The notes: a model not told the origin generated them from the sequence alone. 38,019 nt of DNA from Verrucomicrobiaceae bacterium (GCA_947466075.1 CANIBP010000058.1:1-38019); one strand, 5' to 3'; shown: positions 9,166 to 18,756, numbered from the stretch's first letter. Numbers and translations are program-made.

Positions 9166-10024
9166 ATGACCGTTGCTCTCTCCATGACATGCCCACTACA
9201 ACACACTCGACTCGTCTCATCCGGCAAACTGCTGGCATGCCTCGCCCTCGCTGGCAGCATGTTTTCCCCTTAACGCTCTCGGCAATGACGCCGTGTCCGC
9301 CCTCAACGGCAAAATGGATGCCTCCTACGGCATGATCAATGACACCTCCAGTCGCGCCCTGTCCGGCAGCATCTCCATTCCGGTCGGTGACTCCTACGGC
9401 ATTCAGGTGGACACGATGTATCAAAAGGTCGCGGAACGTGATTTCTACGGCTTGGGTGGCCACTTCTTCACCCGCAAATCGGAAACCGGCCTACTCGGCC
9501 TGATCGTCGGTGGTGTGCATAGCAATGCCATCTCCAATGTTTCCGTCGGGGTCGAGGGTGAGTATTACTTCGACATGTTCAGCGTCGGTGGCTTCGTCGG
9601 CTACGACAACGTGATGAAAAACAGCACGCAGGTCATCACATTCAGCCCCAAGCTCAACACCTCACGCGACTTCGTGATGGCCAACCTGAACGCAGCGATC
9701 TACCCGATGGACAACCTGATGGTGCGCTTTGACTACACCAGCCGCCTGAACCGCATCTTCTACGACCTTACGGTGGAATACCAGACGCCCGTCAAGGGGC
9801 TGGCGGTCTATGGCGACGTCGGTCTCGGTGATAATGATTTCTTCCAGTTGCTCGGCGGCCTGCGCTACTATTTTGGCGGCAACAAGACGCTCAAAGCACG
9901 TCATCGTCAGGACGACCCGCCTAACTTCCTCAACGGCGTCACCGGCGGTGCGGGCCTCTCAACCACACAAGGTTCGGGTTCGACCCAGCAAACCAGTGGT
10001 GGTGGCGAAAAAATGAAACCCTAG
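9166..10024 (+). pseudogene. outer-membrane beta-barrel protein, frameshifted behind the signal peptide
   Basis: From GTG 9293 to the TAG ending at 10024 an open frame encodes a beta-barrel-like protein with alternating aromatic and polar strands (SISIPVGDSYGIQVDTMYQK, VGVEGEYYFDMFSVGGFVGY, LGGLRYYFGG). It has no export signal of its own. The signal peptide is read in another frame from ATG 9166: after MTVALSM..., the segment LLACLALAGSMFS is a classic hydrophobic core, but that frame stops at 9271-9273. Removing one C from the CCCC run at 9266-9269 joins the frames as SMFSLNALGNDAVSALNG. The gene thus carries a +1 insertion (true pseudogene, sequencing error or switch). Function beyond an outer-membrane barrel is unknown. 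Confidence 0.7.
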
Positions 10025-10116
10025 GTTGCCTGGCATAAAATTTGGGAACCTCGATTCTCAGCGACGTCTGTTCTTCCAATTGGAGGACAGGCGTTTTAGT
10101 TTGAAAATAGTCTGCC

Positions 10117-12252
10117 ATGTTTCTTACCGCCCGCCTTTCCCCTGGCCTAATCTTGAGTCTGCTGAGCCTGCTCAGCGCATTCCTATTATTCCAGGTGCAG
10201 CCGATGATCAGCAAGTTCATCCTGCCCTGGTTTGGCGGCAGTCCCGGAGTGTGGACCACGTGCATGCTGTTTTTCCAGGTGGTGCTGTTTGCCGGTTATG
10301 CCTATGCGCACGCCCTGACACGGCTGCCGGGAAGATGGCAGTTGATAGTGCATGGACTGCTGCTGCTGGGGGCACTGGTATGGCTGCCCATCGTCCCGGC
10401 GGACACCTGGAAGCCTATGGATGGTGCGGATCCGGTGTCACGCATCCTGCTGCTGCTGGCTGCGAGCGTGGGGCTGCCGTATCTCGTGCTCTCCAGCACT
10501 GCGCCACTGGTACAGGTGTGGTTCACGCGTGCCTACCCTGATGGCACGAATCCGTGGCGGTTGTATGCACTCTCGAATCTCGGCTCTCTGACCGCGCTGC
10601 TGAGCTATCCCGTGTTTTTTGAGCCGCGCTGGGATGTGATCGAACAGACGCACGGGTGGTCGGTGGCGTTTGCGCTATTTGTGTTCCTCTGCCTGTTCTG
10701 CGTGTGGCGGAACCGTCAGGTGATAAACGCATGCGCCCAGGTGACGGAGGTTCCTGCCGACACGTCACCCAAGTGGTGGACGCGCGCGCTATGGTTGCTG
10801 CTGCCTGCCGTGGCCAGCGCCATGCTGCTGGCGACCACGAACCATGTCTGCCAGGATGTGGCGGTGATTCCGTTTCTCTGGGTGGTGCCGCTGGCGCTGT
10901 ACCTGCTCAGCTTCATCCTCTGCTTCGAGCATGAGCGCTGGTATGTACGCGTGGCAGGCGTGTGGGCACTGCCCGCGCTGCTGCTGGTCTTCATCGCCTG
11001 CACGGAATCGCATCTGGCAGACGCCGTCGGCTGGCAGGCGCTGGGAAAGCAACTGCACACCTGGATTCCCGCTCTGCCGGAGACACTGACGCTCGCCCCC
11101 AACTATCTCTGGCAGCTTGGCTGGGCCTTTGGCGCGTTGTTTTTCATCTGCATGCTCTGCCACGGTGAACTGACACGGCTCCGACCTGCAGCGCACCGGT
11201 TGACGGAGTTTTACCTCTACATCTCCGCCGGTGGTGCGCTGGGCGGTTTGTTCGTGAGCCTGGGCGCGCCGCGCTGGTTCGTCACCTACGCTGAATGGCC
11301 GACCCTGCTCATCGTCGGCTTCCTGCTTGCCGTGATGGTGCTGACACGCGCCGCGTGGCAGCGGCGCTGGCGGCTGGCACCGTTGTTCCCGATCGCCGTA
11401 GCAGGGATCTGGTGCATGGTGATGCTGGGTTTTGGTGCCAAAGAGCGCCTCGTAAGAGTGCGTAACTTTTATGGTGCAATGGCGGTTGAGGAAGGCTGGG
11501 ACGAGGGCCTCAAGATGAAATTCCGCCGTTTCACTCACGGCCGCATTTTCCACGGCACACAGAATATGGGCGCACCGCTGCACCTGGATCCCAGCGGCTA
11601 CTACAGCCACCCAACCGGCATCGGCAAGGCGCTGGACAGCCTGCGTTACAGCAACGCTCGTGTCGGCGTCGTCGGCCTGGGAGTCGGCACCGTGGCCAGC
11701 TATGCGCATCTCGGCCATGTCTTCCGCTTTTACGAGATCGATCCCGAGGTCGAGCGCATCGCCACGCGTGATTTCACGTATTTGGGAGACGCGGAAGAAC
11801 GCGGCGCGGAAATCGAAATCGTCATCGCGGACGGACGGCTCGCGCTGGAACGCGAGCCACCGCAACATTTTGATGTTTTGGTGCTGGATGCGTTCAGCGG
11901 CGACTCCGTGCCGGTGCATCTGCTCACGCTCGATGCCTTTCAAATCTACCTGCGCCACCTCAAGCCGGATGGCATCATCGTCGTGCAGATTTCCAACAAG
12001 TTCCTGCGACTTGCGCCCGTGATTGAAAAGATCGCCGCAGAAATCAGCATGACAGCGATCCGCAGCATCAACACGGGAAAAGGCTGCATCTATGACAGCG
12101 AGTACGTGCTGCTGACCCGCAACAAGGCCTTCCTGCGCGCCACTCCTTCCTCACCAGTGCCCGCGTCTCAGATGCAGCAGGAAAACAGCATGCATCCGCC
12201 CGTTTGGACCGACCGCAGGCACAACTTGTTTGAAGTCATGCGCTTGCAGTGA
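10117..12252 (+). CDS. membrane-fused spermidine synthase-like protein
   Basis: A 711-aa protein. The first about 450 residues hold roughly ten TM helices (beginning GLILSLLSLLSAFLLFQVQP). The C-terminal about 250 residues form a polyamine-synthase-like methyltransferase fold: nucleotide-binding loop VVGLGVGTVASYA near residue 520, acidic strand end FYEIDPEVE, DGRLALE, and LDAFSGDSVPVHLLT. Such fused MFS/spermidine-synthase proteins occur widely in bacteria; their reaction is usually unproven and they may not make spermidine. The next gene starts at a GTG overlapping its stop by four bases, so the two are translationally coupled. Confidence 0.85.
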   Translation: MFLTARLSPGLILSLLSLLSAFLLFQVQPMISKFILPWFGGSPGVWTTCMLFFQVVLFAGYAYAHALTRLPGRWQLIVHGLLLLGALVWLPIVPADTWKPMDGADPVSRILLLLAASVGLPYLVLSSTAPLVQVWFTRAYPDGTNPWRLYALSNLGSLTALLSYPVFFEPRWDVIEQTHGWSVAFALFVFLCLFCVWRNRQVINACAQVTEVPADTSPKWWTRALWLLLPAVASAMLLATTNHVCQDVAVIPFLWVVPLALYLLSFILCFEHERWYVRVAGVWALPALLLVFIACTESHLADAVGWQALGKQLHTWIPALPETLTLAPNYLWQLGWAFGALFFICMLCHGELTRLRPAAHRLTEFYLYISAGGALGGLFVSLGAPRWFVTYAEWPTLLIVGFLLAVMVLTRAAWQRRWRLAPLFPIAVAGIWCMVMLGFGAKERLVRVRNFYGAMAVEEGWDEGLKMKFRRFTHGRIFHGTQNMGAPLHLDPSGYYSHPTGIGKALDSLRYSNARVGVVGLGVGTVASYAHLGHVFRFYEIDPEVERIATRDFTYLGDAEERGAEIEIVIADGRLALEREPPQHFDVLVLDAFSGDSVPVHLLTLDAFQIYLRHLKPDGIIVVQISNKFLRLAPVIEKIAAEISMTAIRSINTGKGCIYDSEYVLLTRNKAFLRATPSSPVPASQMQQENSMHPPVWTDRRHNLFEVMRLQ

Positions 12253-13607
12253 GCCGTGTGCCGTGCCTTGTATCGCCATCCATGCTTCTGCTCGCCGCTG
12301 CCACCACTCATGCCGTGCTCCCACCGTTGGGCATGATCGTGCCGTTTGCCGCTCTACTGCTGTGCATCGCGTTGATGCCGTTGTTTGCCGCCCACTTTTG
12401 GGAGCATCATTATCCGAAGGTCGCGATCGGTCTTGGCCTCGTTACTGTGGGGTACTACCTCTTTGTGCAGCAGAATTGGCAGCCGCTGCATCACGCGGCA
12501 CATGAATATGTCAGCTTCATGGCGCTGGTGGGCTCGCTGTTTGTCATTTCCGGCGGTATCAACATCCGTGTTAAGGGCGAGGCGACGCCAATGGTGAACA
12601 CCCTTTTCCTGCTCATCGGTGCGGTGCTTGCCAATCTTATCGGCACCACGGGTGCTTCGATGCTCATGATTCGTCCGTGGATCAAGATGAACAAGTATCG
12701 CATCACCGGCTTTCACATCGTCTTCTTCATTTTCATCATCAGCAACGTCGGCGGCGCGCTCACACCCATCGGTGATCCGCCATTATTCCTCGGTTTCCTG
12801 CGTGGCGTGCCGTTCTACTGGGTGCTGGAGCACTGCTGGCAGGCCTGGGCGCTTGCGTTGGGACTACTGCTTGCCGTATTTTTTGGCATGGACTGCCTGA
12901 ACTTTTCCCGTGCAACTGAGAAGGCCCGTGAGCAGGCGAAAACCGACGATACATGGATGTTTCGCGGCCTGGGCAACGTGCTGTGGCTCGGCGTCGTGCT
13001 CGGCGCGGTATTCTTGCCCAAGAGTGTTCAGGAAACAACCGTGCTCGGCGTGTTCTCCATACCCGCCCTTGTCATGTTCGCCGCCGCAGTGGCGTCCTAC
13101 TTCATGACGAAGCCTGAGGTGCATGAGGCGAATGATTTTAACTTCGGCCCGGTCAAGGAAGTGGGGTTTCTCTTCATTGGCATCTTTCTTACCATGATCC
13201 CGGCGCTGCAGATTCTTCAAAGCGGTGAGGCAGTTCAAATCAGCTCCCCGCTTCAATATTACTTCTCCACCGGTGCGCTCTCCGCCTTCCTCGACAACGC
13301 ACCCACTTATCTGTCCTTCCTCGCTGCTTCGATGGGTCAGGAGCATCTCTCGGTCGATTCAACTACAGACGTGCTCACGTTCGCCGCCAAACATGCGCCC
13401 CATCTGATTGCCATCTCGCTCGGCGCTGTGTTCTTCGGTGCCGGTAGTTACATCGGCAATGGTCCGAATTTCATGGTCAAGTCTATTGCCGACAAATCGA
13501 AAGTCCGTGCGCCATCTTTCGTCGCCTACATGGTTTATTTCTCCATCCCGATTCTGTTGCCGATTCTCGTCATCGTCGGCTGGCTGATGGTTCATGACAC
13601 TCATTGA
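12249..13607 (+). CDS. sodium:proton antiporter / citrate-transporter-like (CitMHS/NhaD-type) carrier
   Basis: A 452-aa polytopic membrane protein with about 11-12 hydrophobic helices. Typical ion-transporter-superfamily motifs are IGTTGASMLMIRPWI and NVGGALTPIGDPPLFLGFL in the first half, and FLDNAPTYLSFLAA with GSYIGNGPNFMVKSIA in the second half; these two inverted re-entrant motifs line the transport path. It probably exchanges Na+ for H+ or carries a carboxylate; the ion is not certain. The GTG at 12249 overlaps the previous stop; an ATG at 12282 (MLLLAAATTHAVLPP) is an alternative start. The TolC-like gene follows after 3 bases. Confidence 0.85.
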   Translation: MSRVPCLVSPSMLLLAAATTHAVLPPLGMIVPFAALLLCIALMPLFAAHFWEHHYPKVAIGLGLVTVGYYLFVQQNWQPLHHAAHEYVSFMALVGSLFVISGGINIRVKGEATPMVNTLFLLIGAVLANLIGTTGASMLMIRPWIKMNKYRITGFHIVFFIFIISNVGGALTPIGDPPLFLGFLRGVPFYWVLEHCWQAWALALGLLLAVFFGMDCLNFSRATEKAREQAKTDDTWMFRGLGNVLWLGVVLGAVFLPKSVQETTVLGVFSIPALVMFAAAVASYFMTKPEVHEANDFNFGPVKEVGFLFIGIFLTMIPALQILQSGEAVQISSPLQYYFSTGALSAFLDNAPTYLSFLAASMGQEHLSVDSTTDVLTFAAKHAPHLIAISLGAVFFGAGSYIGNGPNFMVKSIADKSKVRAPSFVAYMVYFSIPILLPILVIVGWLMVHDTH

Positions 13608-13610
13608 CGC

Positions 13611-15014
13611 ATGCGCCTCCTACTTTCCAGCGCAGCGCTGCTGCTATTCACCCAATGCGCTTTTTTCCCGCCATTAGGCACAAAACGTTTCGGCCGAGAT
13701 GTGCATGAGTTGCATGGTGCCGCGCCGCCCCATTGGAGCGCGATGCCCGGCATCCCAACTAGCGCTGCCACCGGCTGGCTCAGTGATTTTAACAATACGC
13801 GTCTCACCGCCATGGTGCGGCAAGCGGTGGACAACAATCCCAATCTCAAAGCTGCCGCAGCACGTGTACGTGCCGCCCAATCGCTGGTGCTGCAAAGCAC
13901 CGCCAATTTGTTGCCAGCCATCACTGCCAGCGGCCTAAGCAGCCGCAACCAGACTCCCAGCGACCAGCGGTTCGCGGGCCTGAATCAAATCAACAATCGC
14001 TTCACCGCCACGCTGAACGCCAGTTGGGAACTCGATCTTTGGGGCCGTCTAGCTGATGACCGGCGCTCGTTCAAAGCGGCTGCCGACGCCAGCACGGCGG
14101 ACTATCACGCCGCGCGTCTCTCACTCGCCGCAACCACTGTCCAAACCACCGTGTCATTAACGGAAGCCGAAAATTTGCTCGCATTGGCTCAAAGCAATGT
14201 CGCCACACGCAAGGTACAGCTTGGCATCCTAGAACGGCAGCTCGACCGTGGCATTGACCCGGAGCGCGCTGCACTAGACGTCAGCCTCAGCCGTGCAGAT
14301 CTCGCCCGTGCGGAAGCCACCATCGAACAGCGCCGCGCCACGGCGGATCAAACCCGGCGCACTTTGGAAACCTTGCTTGGTGGCTATCCCGCTGGCACTG
14401 AGCATGGGCTCGGAAGTTTGCCAGCAATCAGACGCGGTATTCCTGCGGGTTTGCCCGGTGAGATGTTACTTCGGCGTCCTGATCTACGTGCGGCGGAACG
14501 TCGGCTTGCCTCTGCCCTTGCGAATGAAAGCGAAGCTAAAAAAAGCTTCCTTCCCACGCTGCGCCTTACCGGTTCCGAGGGCCGAACTTCGCAGCAGATC
14601 GAGCGCTTGCTGTATCCACAAACGGCTCTTTGGAACGTCGCCAGTCAAGTGGGGCAGACAATCTTCCAAGGCGGTCGCTTGGTGGCGGGAGTGCGTAGCG
14701 CGCATGCCACTTATGACTCGGCACTCCAAACCTATGCCAGCAGCATCCTCACCGCCTTCCGTGAGGTCGAAACCGCACTCGCCGCCGAGCAGTTTCTGCT
14801 GCAACAGGAGTCTGCACTTGAACGAGCCGCCGCAGAAGCTGAGCGGGCGGAAAAACTTGCCCTCAGCCATTATGAGAAAGGATTGAGCGAAGTATTGACT
14901 CTGCTCGATACACGCCAGCGTGCCTTCGACGCACGCAGTACGCTGACGAGCGTCAAAGCTCAGCGCCTGCGCAATCGCGTTGCCATTTATCTGGCACTCG
15001 GCGGCGAGTTTTAG
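13611..15014 (+). CDS. RND efflux outer-membrane lipoprotein, NodT/TolC family
   Basis: A 467-aa protein with a lipoprotein signal (MRLLLSSAALLLFTQC, lipobox Cys16). It has two repeats of the TolC-type helical domain: VRQAVDNNPNLKAAAARVRAA with ASWELDLWGRLAD in the first, and GEMLLRRPDLRAAERRLA, VGQTIFQGGR and VLTLLDTRQRAFDA in the second. It should trimerise into the outer-membrane duct of a tripartite efflux system. The RND pump and adaptor are not in the window; the neighbouring transporter is of a different class. It converges with the L,D-transpeptidase gene, overlapping by 4 bases. Confidence 0.92.
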   Translation: MRLLLSSAALLLFTQCAFFPPLGTKRFGRDVHELHGAAPPHWSAMPGIPTSAATGWLSDFNNTRLTAMVRQAVDNNPNLKAAAARVRAAQSLVLQSTANLLPAITASGLSSRNQTPSDQRFAGLNQINNRFTATLNASWELDLWGRLADDRRSFKAAADASTADYHAARLSLAATTVQTTVSLTEAENLLALAQSNVATRKVQLGILERQLDRGIDPERAALDVSLSRADLARAEATIEQRRATADQTRRTLETLLGGYPAGTEHGLGSLPAIRRGIPAGLPGEMLLRRPDLRAAERRLASALANESEAKKSFLPTLRLTGSEGRTSQQIERLLYPQTALWNVASQVGQTIFQGGRLVAGVRSAHATYDSALQTYASSILTAFREVETALAAEQFLLQQESALERAAAEAERAEKLALSHYEKGLSEVLTLLDTRQRAFDARSTLTSVKAQRLRNRVAIYLALGGEF

Positions 15015-15823
15015 CGCTGCTGATTCAAATAAATAGTGGTTCCAGGTGGTGGTTTGCGGAACCAGTTGAACATAGAACCAAAGCTAGAGGATTTGGGGCC
15101 CTGCACGATGGCTCTGCGCACGGTGAGTTGCCTTGGTGAAATACTTTCTGCCACTTTTGGGGTGGCACGTGTTTTGGCTTTCAACGCAGGCGCATCCACG
15201 ACCTCGTCCACTCCCAATGGGATTTCGGATTCATTCGCCGCAAGAGCGCTCTCACCAATGATCTCGACCGGCGTCCCCGGCGGCGTCTCTTTGAAAAAGA
15301 TAGCGGCCATCTTGGTGGGCAGGCGAATGCAACCGTGGGAAGCCGGGTAACCAGGCAGATACCCCTCATGCATGCCGATACCACCCACAATCCGCATGAA
15401 GTAGCGCATGCTGGCACCAATGAACTTCGTGCCTTTCGGTAGCGGATCGGTGCGGGTATCCACATCTTCCTGCACCAGGTTCCCGTCTTTATCCGCATAG
15501 GCACCAAAGAGCGAGGAACGATGCTCCAGATCCTTCTCCATAATGTGATAGTTACCAGTGACGGTGCCAGTGGTCTCACGTCCTGATGAAATCGGCGAGA
15601 CCCCAACGAGTTGACCACCTTTGTAATACTGAATCCGCTGCGTGGTGAGATTGATAACAATCTTCGGCTTGCCAGTAACCGCATCTCCCTTCCACCACGC
15701 ACGACTACTGAGGGGATTGTTCACGGTGGTTTTTTTGGGACCTGAACAACTGACGCTGATCAAAGACACCCCCAGGAGTACAAGAAGTCTCCAGTGAACC
15801 GTCATTTGAGTCAGATCATTCAT
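15011..15823 (-). CDS. L,D-transpeptidase (YkuD domain) lipoprotein
   Basis: About 270 aa with a lipoprotein signal (WRLLVLLGVSLISVSC). The YkuD domain follows: KIVINLTTQRIQYYKGG, ISSGRETTGTVTGNYHI, and the catalytic block IGMHEGY...SHGCIRLP, with the active-site His and Cys both present. It would form 3-3 cross-links in peptidoglycan or attach proteins to it, anchored in a membrane facing the periplasm. Several in-frame ATGs are possible: 15847, 15823 and 15805. The last gives the most compact signal peptide (MTVHWRLL...), and none has a clear ribosome-binding site. Residues after about 200 are an extra tail. Confidence 0.9.
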   Translation of the reverse strand: MNDLTQMTVHWRLLVLLGVSLISVSCSGPKKTTVNNPLSSRAWWKGDAVTGKPKIVINLTTQRIQYYKGGQLVGVSPISSGRETTGTVTGNYHIMEKDLEHRSSLFGAYADKDGNLVQEDVDTRTDPLPKGTKFIGASMRYFMRIVGGIGMHEGYLPGYPASHGCIRLPTKMAAIFFKETPPGTPVEIIGESALAANESEIPLGVDEVVDAPALKAKTRATPKVAESISPRQLTVRRAIVQGPKSSSFGSMFNWFRKPPPGTTIYLNQQR

Positions 15824-15871
15824 ACGATGGGTCACTGCATACTGCATGCCATTGTTCCAGGGTAATCAAAT

Positions 15872-16759
15872 TCACGCATAGGTCACTGGCGTGCCGGTAC
15901 TGTTGGCGAGAGCCTTGAATCGCTTGGTCACCTCCAGAGTGAGCTTGCCCGGCGCGCCATCGCCGATAGGACGGCGATCATACTGCACGGCGGGGATGAC
16001 TTCAGCAGCAGTGCCGGTGAGGAAACATTCGTCGGCGGTGTAAATGTCGAAACGAGTCATGACGGCCTCAATGCAGGGTTTGCCCATTTCCGCGAGAATT
16101 TCCATCACAGCACGGCGTGTGATGCCGTCGAGGGCACCTGACGAGATCGGTGGTGTGGTGACTTTGCCATTCTTGACGATGAAAACATTGTCACCGGTGC
16201 ATTCGGACACAAAACCTTGGTCGTTGAGCATGATGCCCTCGTCACAGCCGGCCTGAAGACACTCGATTTTGGCCATGATGTTGTTCAGGTAGTTTAGGCT
16301 TTTCACCTGTGGGCTGAGTGCTGCGGAATTTGGCCTGCGCGTGCCGCAAGTGATCAGGTTCAGCCCTTTTTCATAACGCTCCTCCGGATAAAGCGTGATG
16401 CTGCTGGCGATGATGAACACGCTGGCCTTTGGGCATTGATAGGGATTCAAACCGAGCGAGCCGACGCCACGCGTGATAACGAGACGGATGTAGCCGTCGC
16501 GCAAATTGTTCGCAGAGACAGTGTCGAGTGTGGCTTTTTTCATTTCTTCAAACGAGATCGGCACCGTCAGGCAGATCGCACGTGCGCAGTCATACAGGCG
16601 GTGCAAATGCTCGGTAAGGCGGAACACGCGACCATTGTAGATGCGAATGCCTTCAAACACGCCATCTCCATAGAGCAGGCCGTGGTCGAAGACGGAGATC
16701 TTCGCCTCGGATTCAGGGACGAGCTTGCCATCAAGGTAGATGAGGAGGTTTGCGGACAT
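15872..16759 (-). CDS. ilvE: branched-chain amino acid aminotransferase
   Basis: A 295-aa class IV PLP aminotransferase starting MSANLLIYLDGKLVPESEA. FDHGLLYGDGVFEGIRIY is the family opening motif, the PLP lysine is K153 in SPQVKSLNYLNNIMAK, and SECTGDNVFIVKNG and GITRRAVMEI complete the signature. It interconverts Leu, Ile and Val with their 2-oxo acids in the cytosol. The start at 16759 was preferred to an upstream ATG at 16963 because the extra N-terminus has no family match and overlaps the divergent aldolase gene. About 115 bases separate it from that gene. Confidence 0.92.
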   Translation of the reverse strand: MSANLLIYLDGKLVPESEAKISVFDHGLLYGDGVFEGIRIYNGRVFRLTEHLHRLYDCARAICLTVPISFEEMKKATLDTVSANNLRDGYIRLVITRGVGSLGLNPYQCPKASVFIIASSITLYPEERYEKGLNLITCGTRRPNSAALSPQVKSLNYLNNIMAKIECLQAGCDEGIMLNDQGFVSECTGDNVFIVKNGKVTTPPISSGALDGITRRAVMEILAEMGKPCIEAVMTRFDIYTADECFLTGTAAEVIPAVQYDRRPIGDGAPGKLTLEVTKRFKALANSTGTPVTYA

Positions 16760-16874
16760 GGGTTGCCTAGAAACCACAGTCGGGCGGGTTTTGCAAGCGC
16801 TGGCAATATGCTTGCACCAGACCAATTCAAGCCCACAATGCGCGCCCTTAACCGAACTCAGAATACCCACTACC

Positions 16875-17837
16875 ATGGCCGACATCCAAACCAGCGCTGC
16901 AGACAAAAAAGAGAAGGAATTCTTCACCCACGTTCCCCAAGAAGCCCCGGGCTTCTTCCTCAAGGGCTGCCATCAGTATGACTGGGGCCTCAAGAACCGC
17001 CTCAGCAGGATCTTCAACCCCAACGATGGCCGCACCGTCATGCTCGCCTTTGACCATGGCTATTTCCAAGGCCCCACCACCGGCTTAGAGCGTGTCGATC
17101 AGACCATCCTCCCCCTCGCGCCGTATGCGGATTGCCTCATGCTCACCCGTGGCATCCAGCGCTCCGTGATTCCGGCTTCTACCACCAAGGCCATTGCCTT
17201 GCGCGCCTCTGGCGGCACCTCGATGATCAGCCCGATGGAAGAGTGGGAAGGCGAAATCGATGGTAAGAAGGCCAAATTTGGCCGCCCCGGCTTTGAACCG
17301 CTCTCCAACGAAAGCACCGCGCTCAACATCGAAGAAGCCATCCGACTCAACGCCAGCGTGCTGGCCGTGCAGGTGTTCATCGGCAGCGCGTACGAACGCC
17401 GGAGCCTCAAAAATCTCACCGATCTCGTCGATGCGGCTTCACGCTATGGCATCGCCGTCATGGGTGTGACCGCCGTGGGCCGTGCCATGGCTCGCACGCC
17501 GCAGTATTTCCGTCTAGCCACCCGCATCATGGCGGAACTCGGTGCAAACGTCGTTAAGTGCTATTACACCGACACGGAATTCGACACCGTCACAAGCTGC
17601 TGCCCCGTGCCGATCGTGATCGCCGGTGGCAAGAAGTTGCCCGAACTCGACGCCCTCCAGATGTGCGCCAACGCCATAGTGCAAGGTGCCAGCGGTGTCG
17701 ATATGGGTCGCAACATCTTCCAGTCTGACGCCCCCATCGCCATGATGCAGGCCGTCCAAGGCGTGGTCCACGGCGGCCTCACCGCTGAGCAGGGCTTCGC
17801 CAAATACAACGACCTCAAGGCTTCCGGCGTGAAGTAA
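16875..17837 (+). CDS. class I fructose-bisphosphate aldolase / LsrF-like (DeoC-LacD superfamily)
   Basis: A 320-aa TIM-barrel protein. TVMLAFDHGYFQGPTTGLE near residue 55, GVTAVGRAM near 197 and the Schiff-base lysine K228 in GANVVKCYYTD are features of the class I archaeal-type FBP aldolase and LsrF thiolase group; VIAGGKKLPELDAL and GASGVDMGRNIFQ form the phosphate-binding end. It may serve as a glycolytic aldolase or as a thiolase acting on phosphorylated ligands. No lsr transport genes are near, so the exact reaction is open. The start MADIQTSAA at 16875 fits the family better than the ATG at 16740. It is followed by a strong terminator. Confidence 0.83.
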   Translation: MADIQTSAADKKEKEFFTHVPQEAPGFFLKGCHQYDWGLKNRLSRIFNPNDGRTVMLAFDHGYFQGPTTGLERVDQTILPLAPYADCLMLTRGIQRSVIPASTTKAIALRASGGTSMISPMEEWEGEIDGKKAKFGRPGFEPLSNESTALNIEEAIRLNASVLAVQVFIGSAYERRSLKNLTDLVDAASRYGIAVMGVTAVGRAMARTPQYFRLATRIMAELGANVVKCYYTDTEFDTVTSCCPVPIVIAGGKKLPELDALQMCANAIVQGASGVDMGRNIFQSDAPIAMMQAVQGVVHGGLTAEQGFAKYNDLKASGVK

Positions 17838-17862
17838 TTCGGACTCGTTTCCAATCGACTCC

Positions 17863-17898
17863 AAAAACTCCGGTCGTCGTAAGGCGGTCGGAGTTTTT
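17863..17898 (+). terminator. intrinsic terminator after the aldolase gene
   Basis: A perfect 10-bp inverted repeat, AAAAACTCCG (17863-17872) and CGGAGTTTTT (17889-17898), with a 16-base loop. The right arm ends in five T, giving the U-tract of a factor-independent terminator 25 bases after the stop codon. The A-tract on the left would let it also work in the reverse direction. Confidence 0.85.
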
Positions 17899-17941
17899 AC
17901 TTTCATCGTCCGGCAATCCAGTGCTAAGACCGCACACCCTG

Positions 17942-18253
17942 ATGAAAAACCCTGTCTCGTTCCTACGCTCTGTCGCCCTGTTCGAAGCCATCTCGTATTT
18001 GGTTTTGCTATTCATCGCCATGCCGCTCAAATACGCCTTGGGAATGCCGCTGGCGGTCAAAATCGCCGGATCGGTGCATGGCGGTTTCTTCGTGGTGTTC
18101 TGTTTCGCGCTGTGGCGCGTGCTGATGCAGACGAACTGGCCGTTCAGACGTGCGGTGCTCGTGTTCATCGCCTCGCTGCTGCCTTTCGTTCCGTTCTTCA
18201 TCGACCGCCGCATGCGTGCGTGGGCGGCGGAATCCAATCAGACTCCGGCGTGA
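17942..18253 (+). CDS. DUF3817 small integral membrane protein
   Basis: A 103-aa protein (MKNPVSFLRSVALFEAISYL). It has three hydrophobic helices, the Glu in the first helix (FEAISYLVLLFIAMPLKY), HGGFFVVFCFALW and a C-terminal LLPFVPFFIDRR, which match the DUF3817 family. The function of the family is unknown; it is a predicted cytoplasmic-membrane protein. Its TGA overlaps the GTG start of rnhA (GTGA), so the two are translationally coupled. The ATG at 17942 was preferred to one at 17921, which would precede the family N-terminus. Confidence 0.85.
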   Translation: MKNPVSFLRSVALFEAISYLVLLFIAMPLKYALGMPLAVKIAGSVHGGFFVVFCFALWRVLMQTNWPFRRAVLVFIASLLPFVPFFIDRRMRAWAAESNQTPA

Positions 18254-18756
18254 AGAAAGTCGTCATCCATTCCGATGGCGGCTGCCATGGCAATCCTGGC
18301 CCTGGTGGTTGGGCCGTGGTGCTGGCTTACGGCAAGCACGTGCGCGAGCTCAACGGCGGCGTCCCCGCCACGACGAATAACCGTATGGAGTTGCAGGCTG
18401 CCATCGAAGCACTGCATATCCTCAAAGAACCCTGCGAGATCGACTTTCACACCGACTCGCAGTACGTTCGCCAGGGCATCAGCCAATGGATCGCTGGTTG
18501 GAAACGCAACGGCTGGCGCACCAGTGCGAAGCAACCTGTCAAAAACGCCGATCTCTGGCGCGAACTCGACGCCGCCACCGCGCACCACAAAATTCACTGG
18601 CACTGGGTCAAGGGTCACGCCGGTCACACCGATAACGAACGCTGCGACGAACTCGCCAACGAAGCCATCGCCGCCGTCAAAGCCAGTCACACACCGCAGC
18701 AACTCGCCGCGCTTCTTGAGGAGTTCAAAGCGTCGCCTGAGATCACATTGATCTAA
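18250..18756 (+). CDS. rnhA: ribonuclease HI
   Basis: A 168-aa protein from a GTG start. All catalytic residues are present: D9 (IHSDGG), E47 (NNRMELQAA), D69 (FHTDSQYV), H123 (VKGHAGH) and D133 (NERCDELA). The basic handle region (GWKRNGWRTSAKQPVKN) is retained. It cleaves RNA in RNA/DNA hybrids, removing primers and R-loops. The upstream extension available to an ATG at 18112 lies inside the DUF3817 gene in another frame and is not coding. The start overlaps the DUF3817 stop codon. Confidence 0.95.
   Translation: MKKVVIHSDGGCHGNPGPGGWAVVLAYGKHVRELNGGVPATTNNRMELQAAIEALHILKEPCEIDFHTDSQYVRQGISQWIAGWKRNGWRTSAKQPVKNADLWRELDAATAHHKIHWHWVKGHAGHTDNERCDELANEAIAAVKASHTPQQLAALLEEFKASPEITLI

Noticed and set aside
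10789..11958. 389-codon minus-strand frame inside the spermidine-synthase-like gene
   Set aside because: Rich in Gln, His and Arg, as expected of antisense frames; no motif, and the plus-strand gene is clear.
16875..17837. Autoinducer-2 (lsr) operon
   Set aside because: Only an LsrF/class I aldolase-like gene is present; no lsr transport, kinase or repressor genes are nearby.
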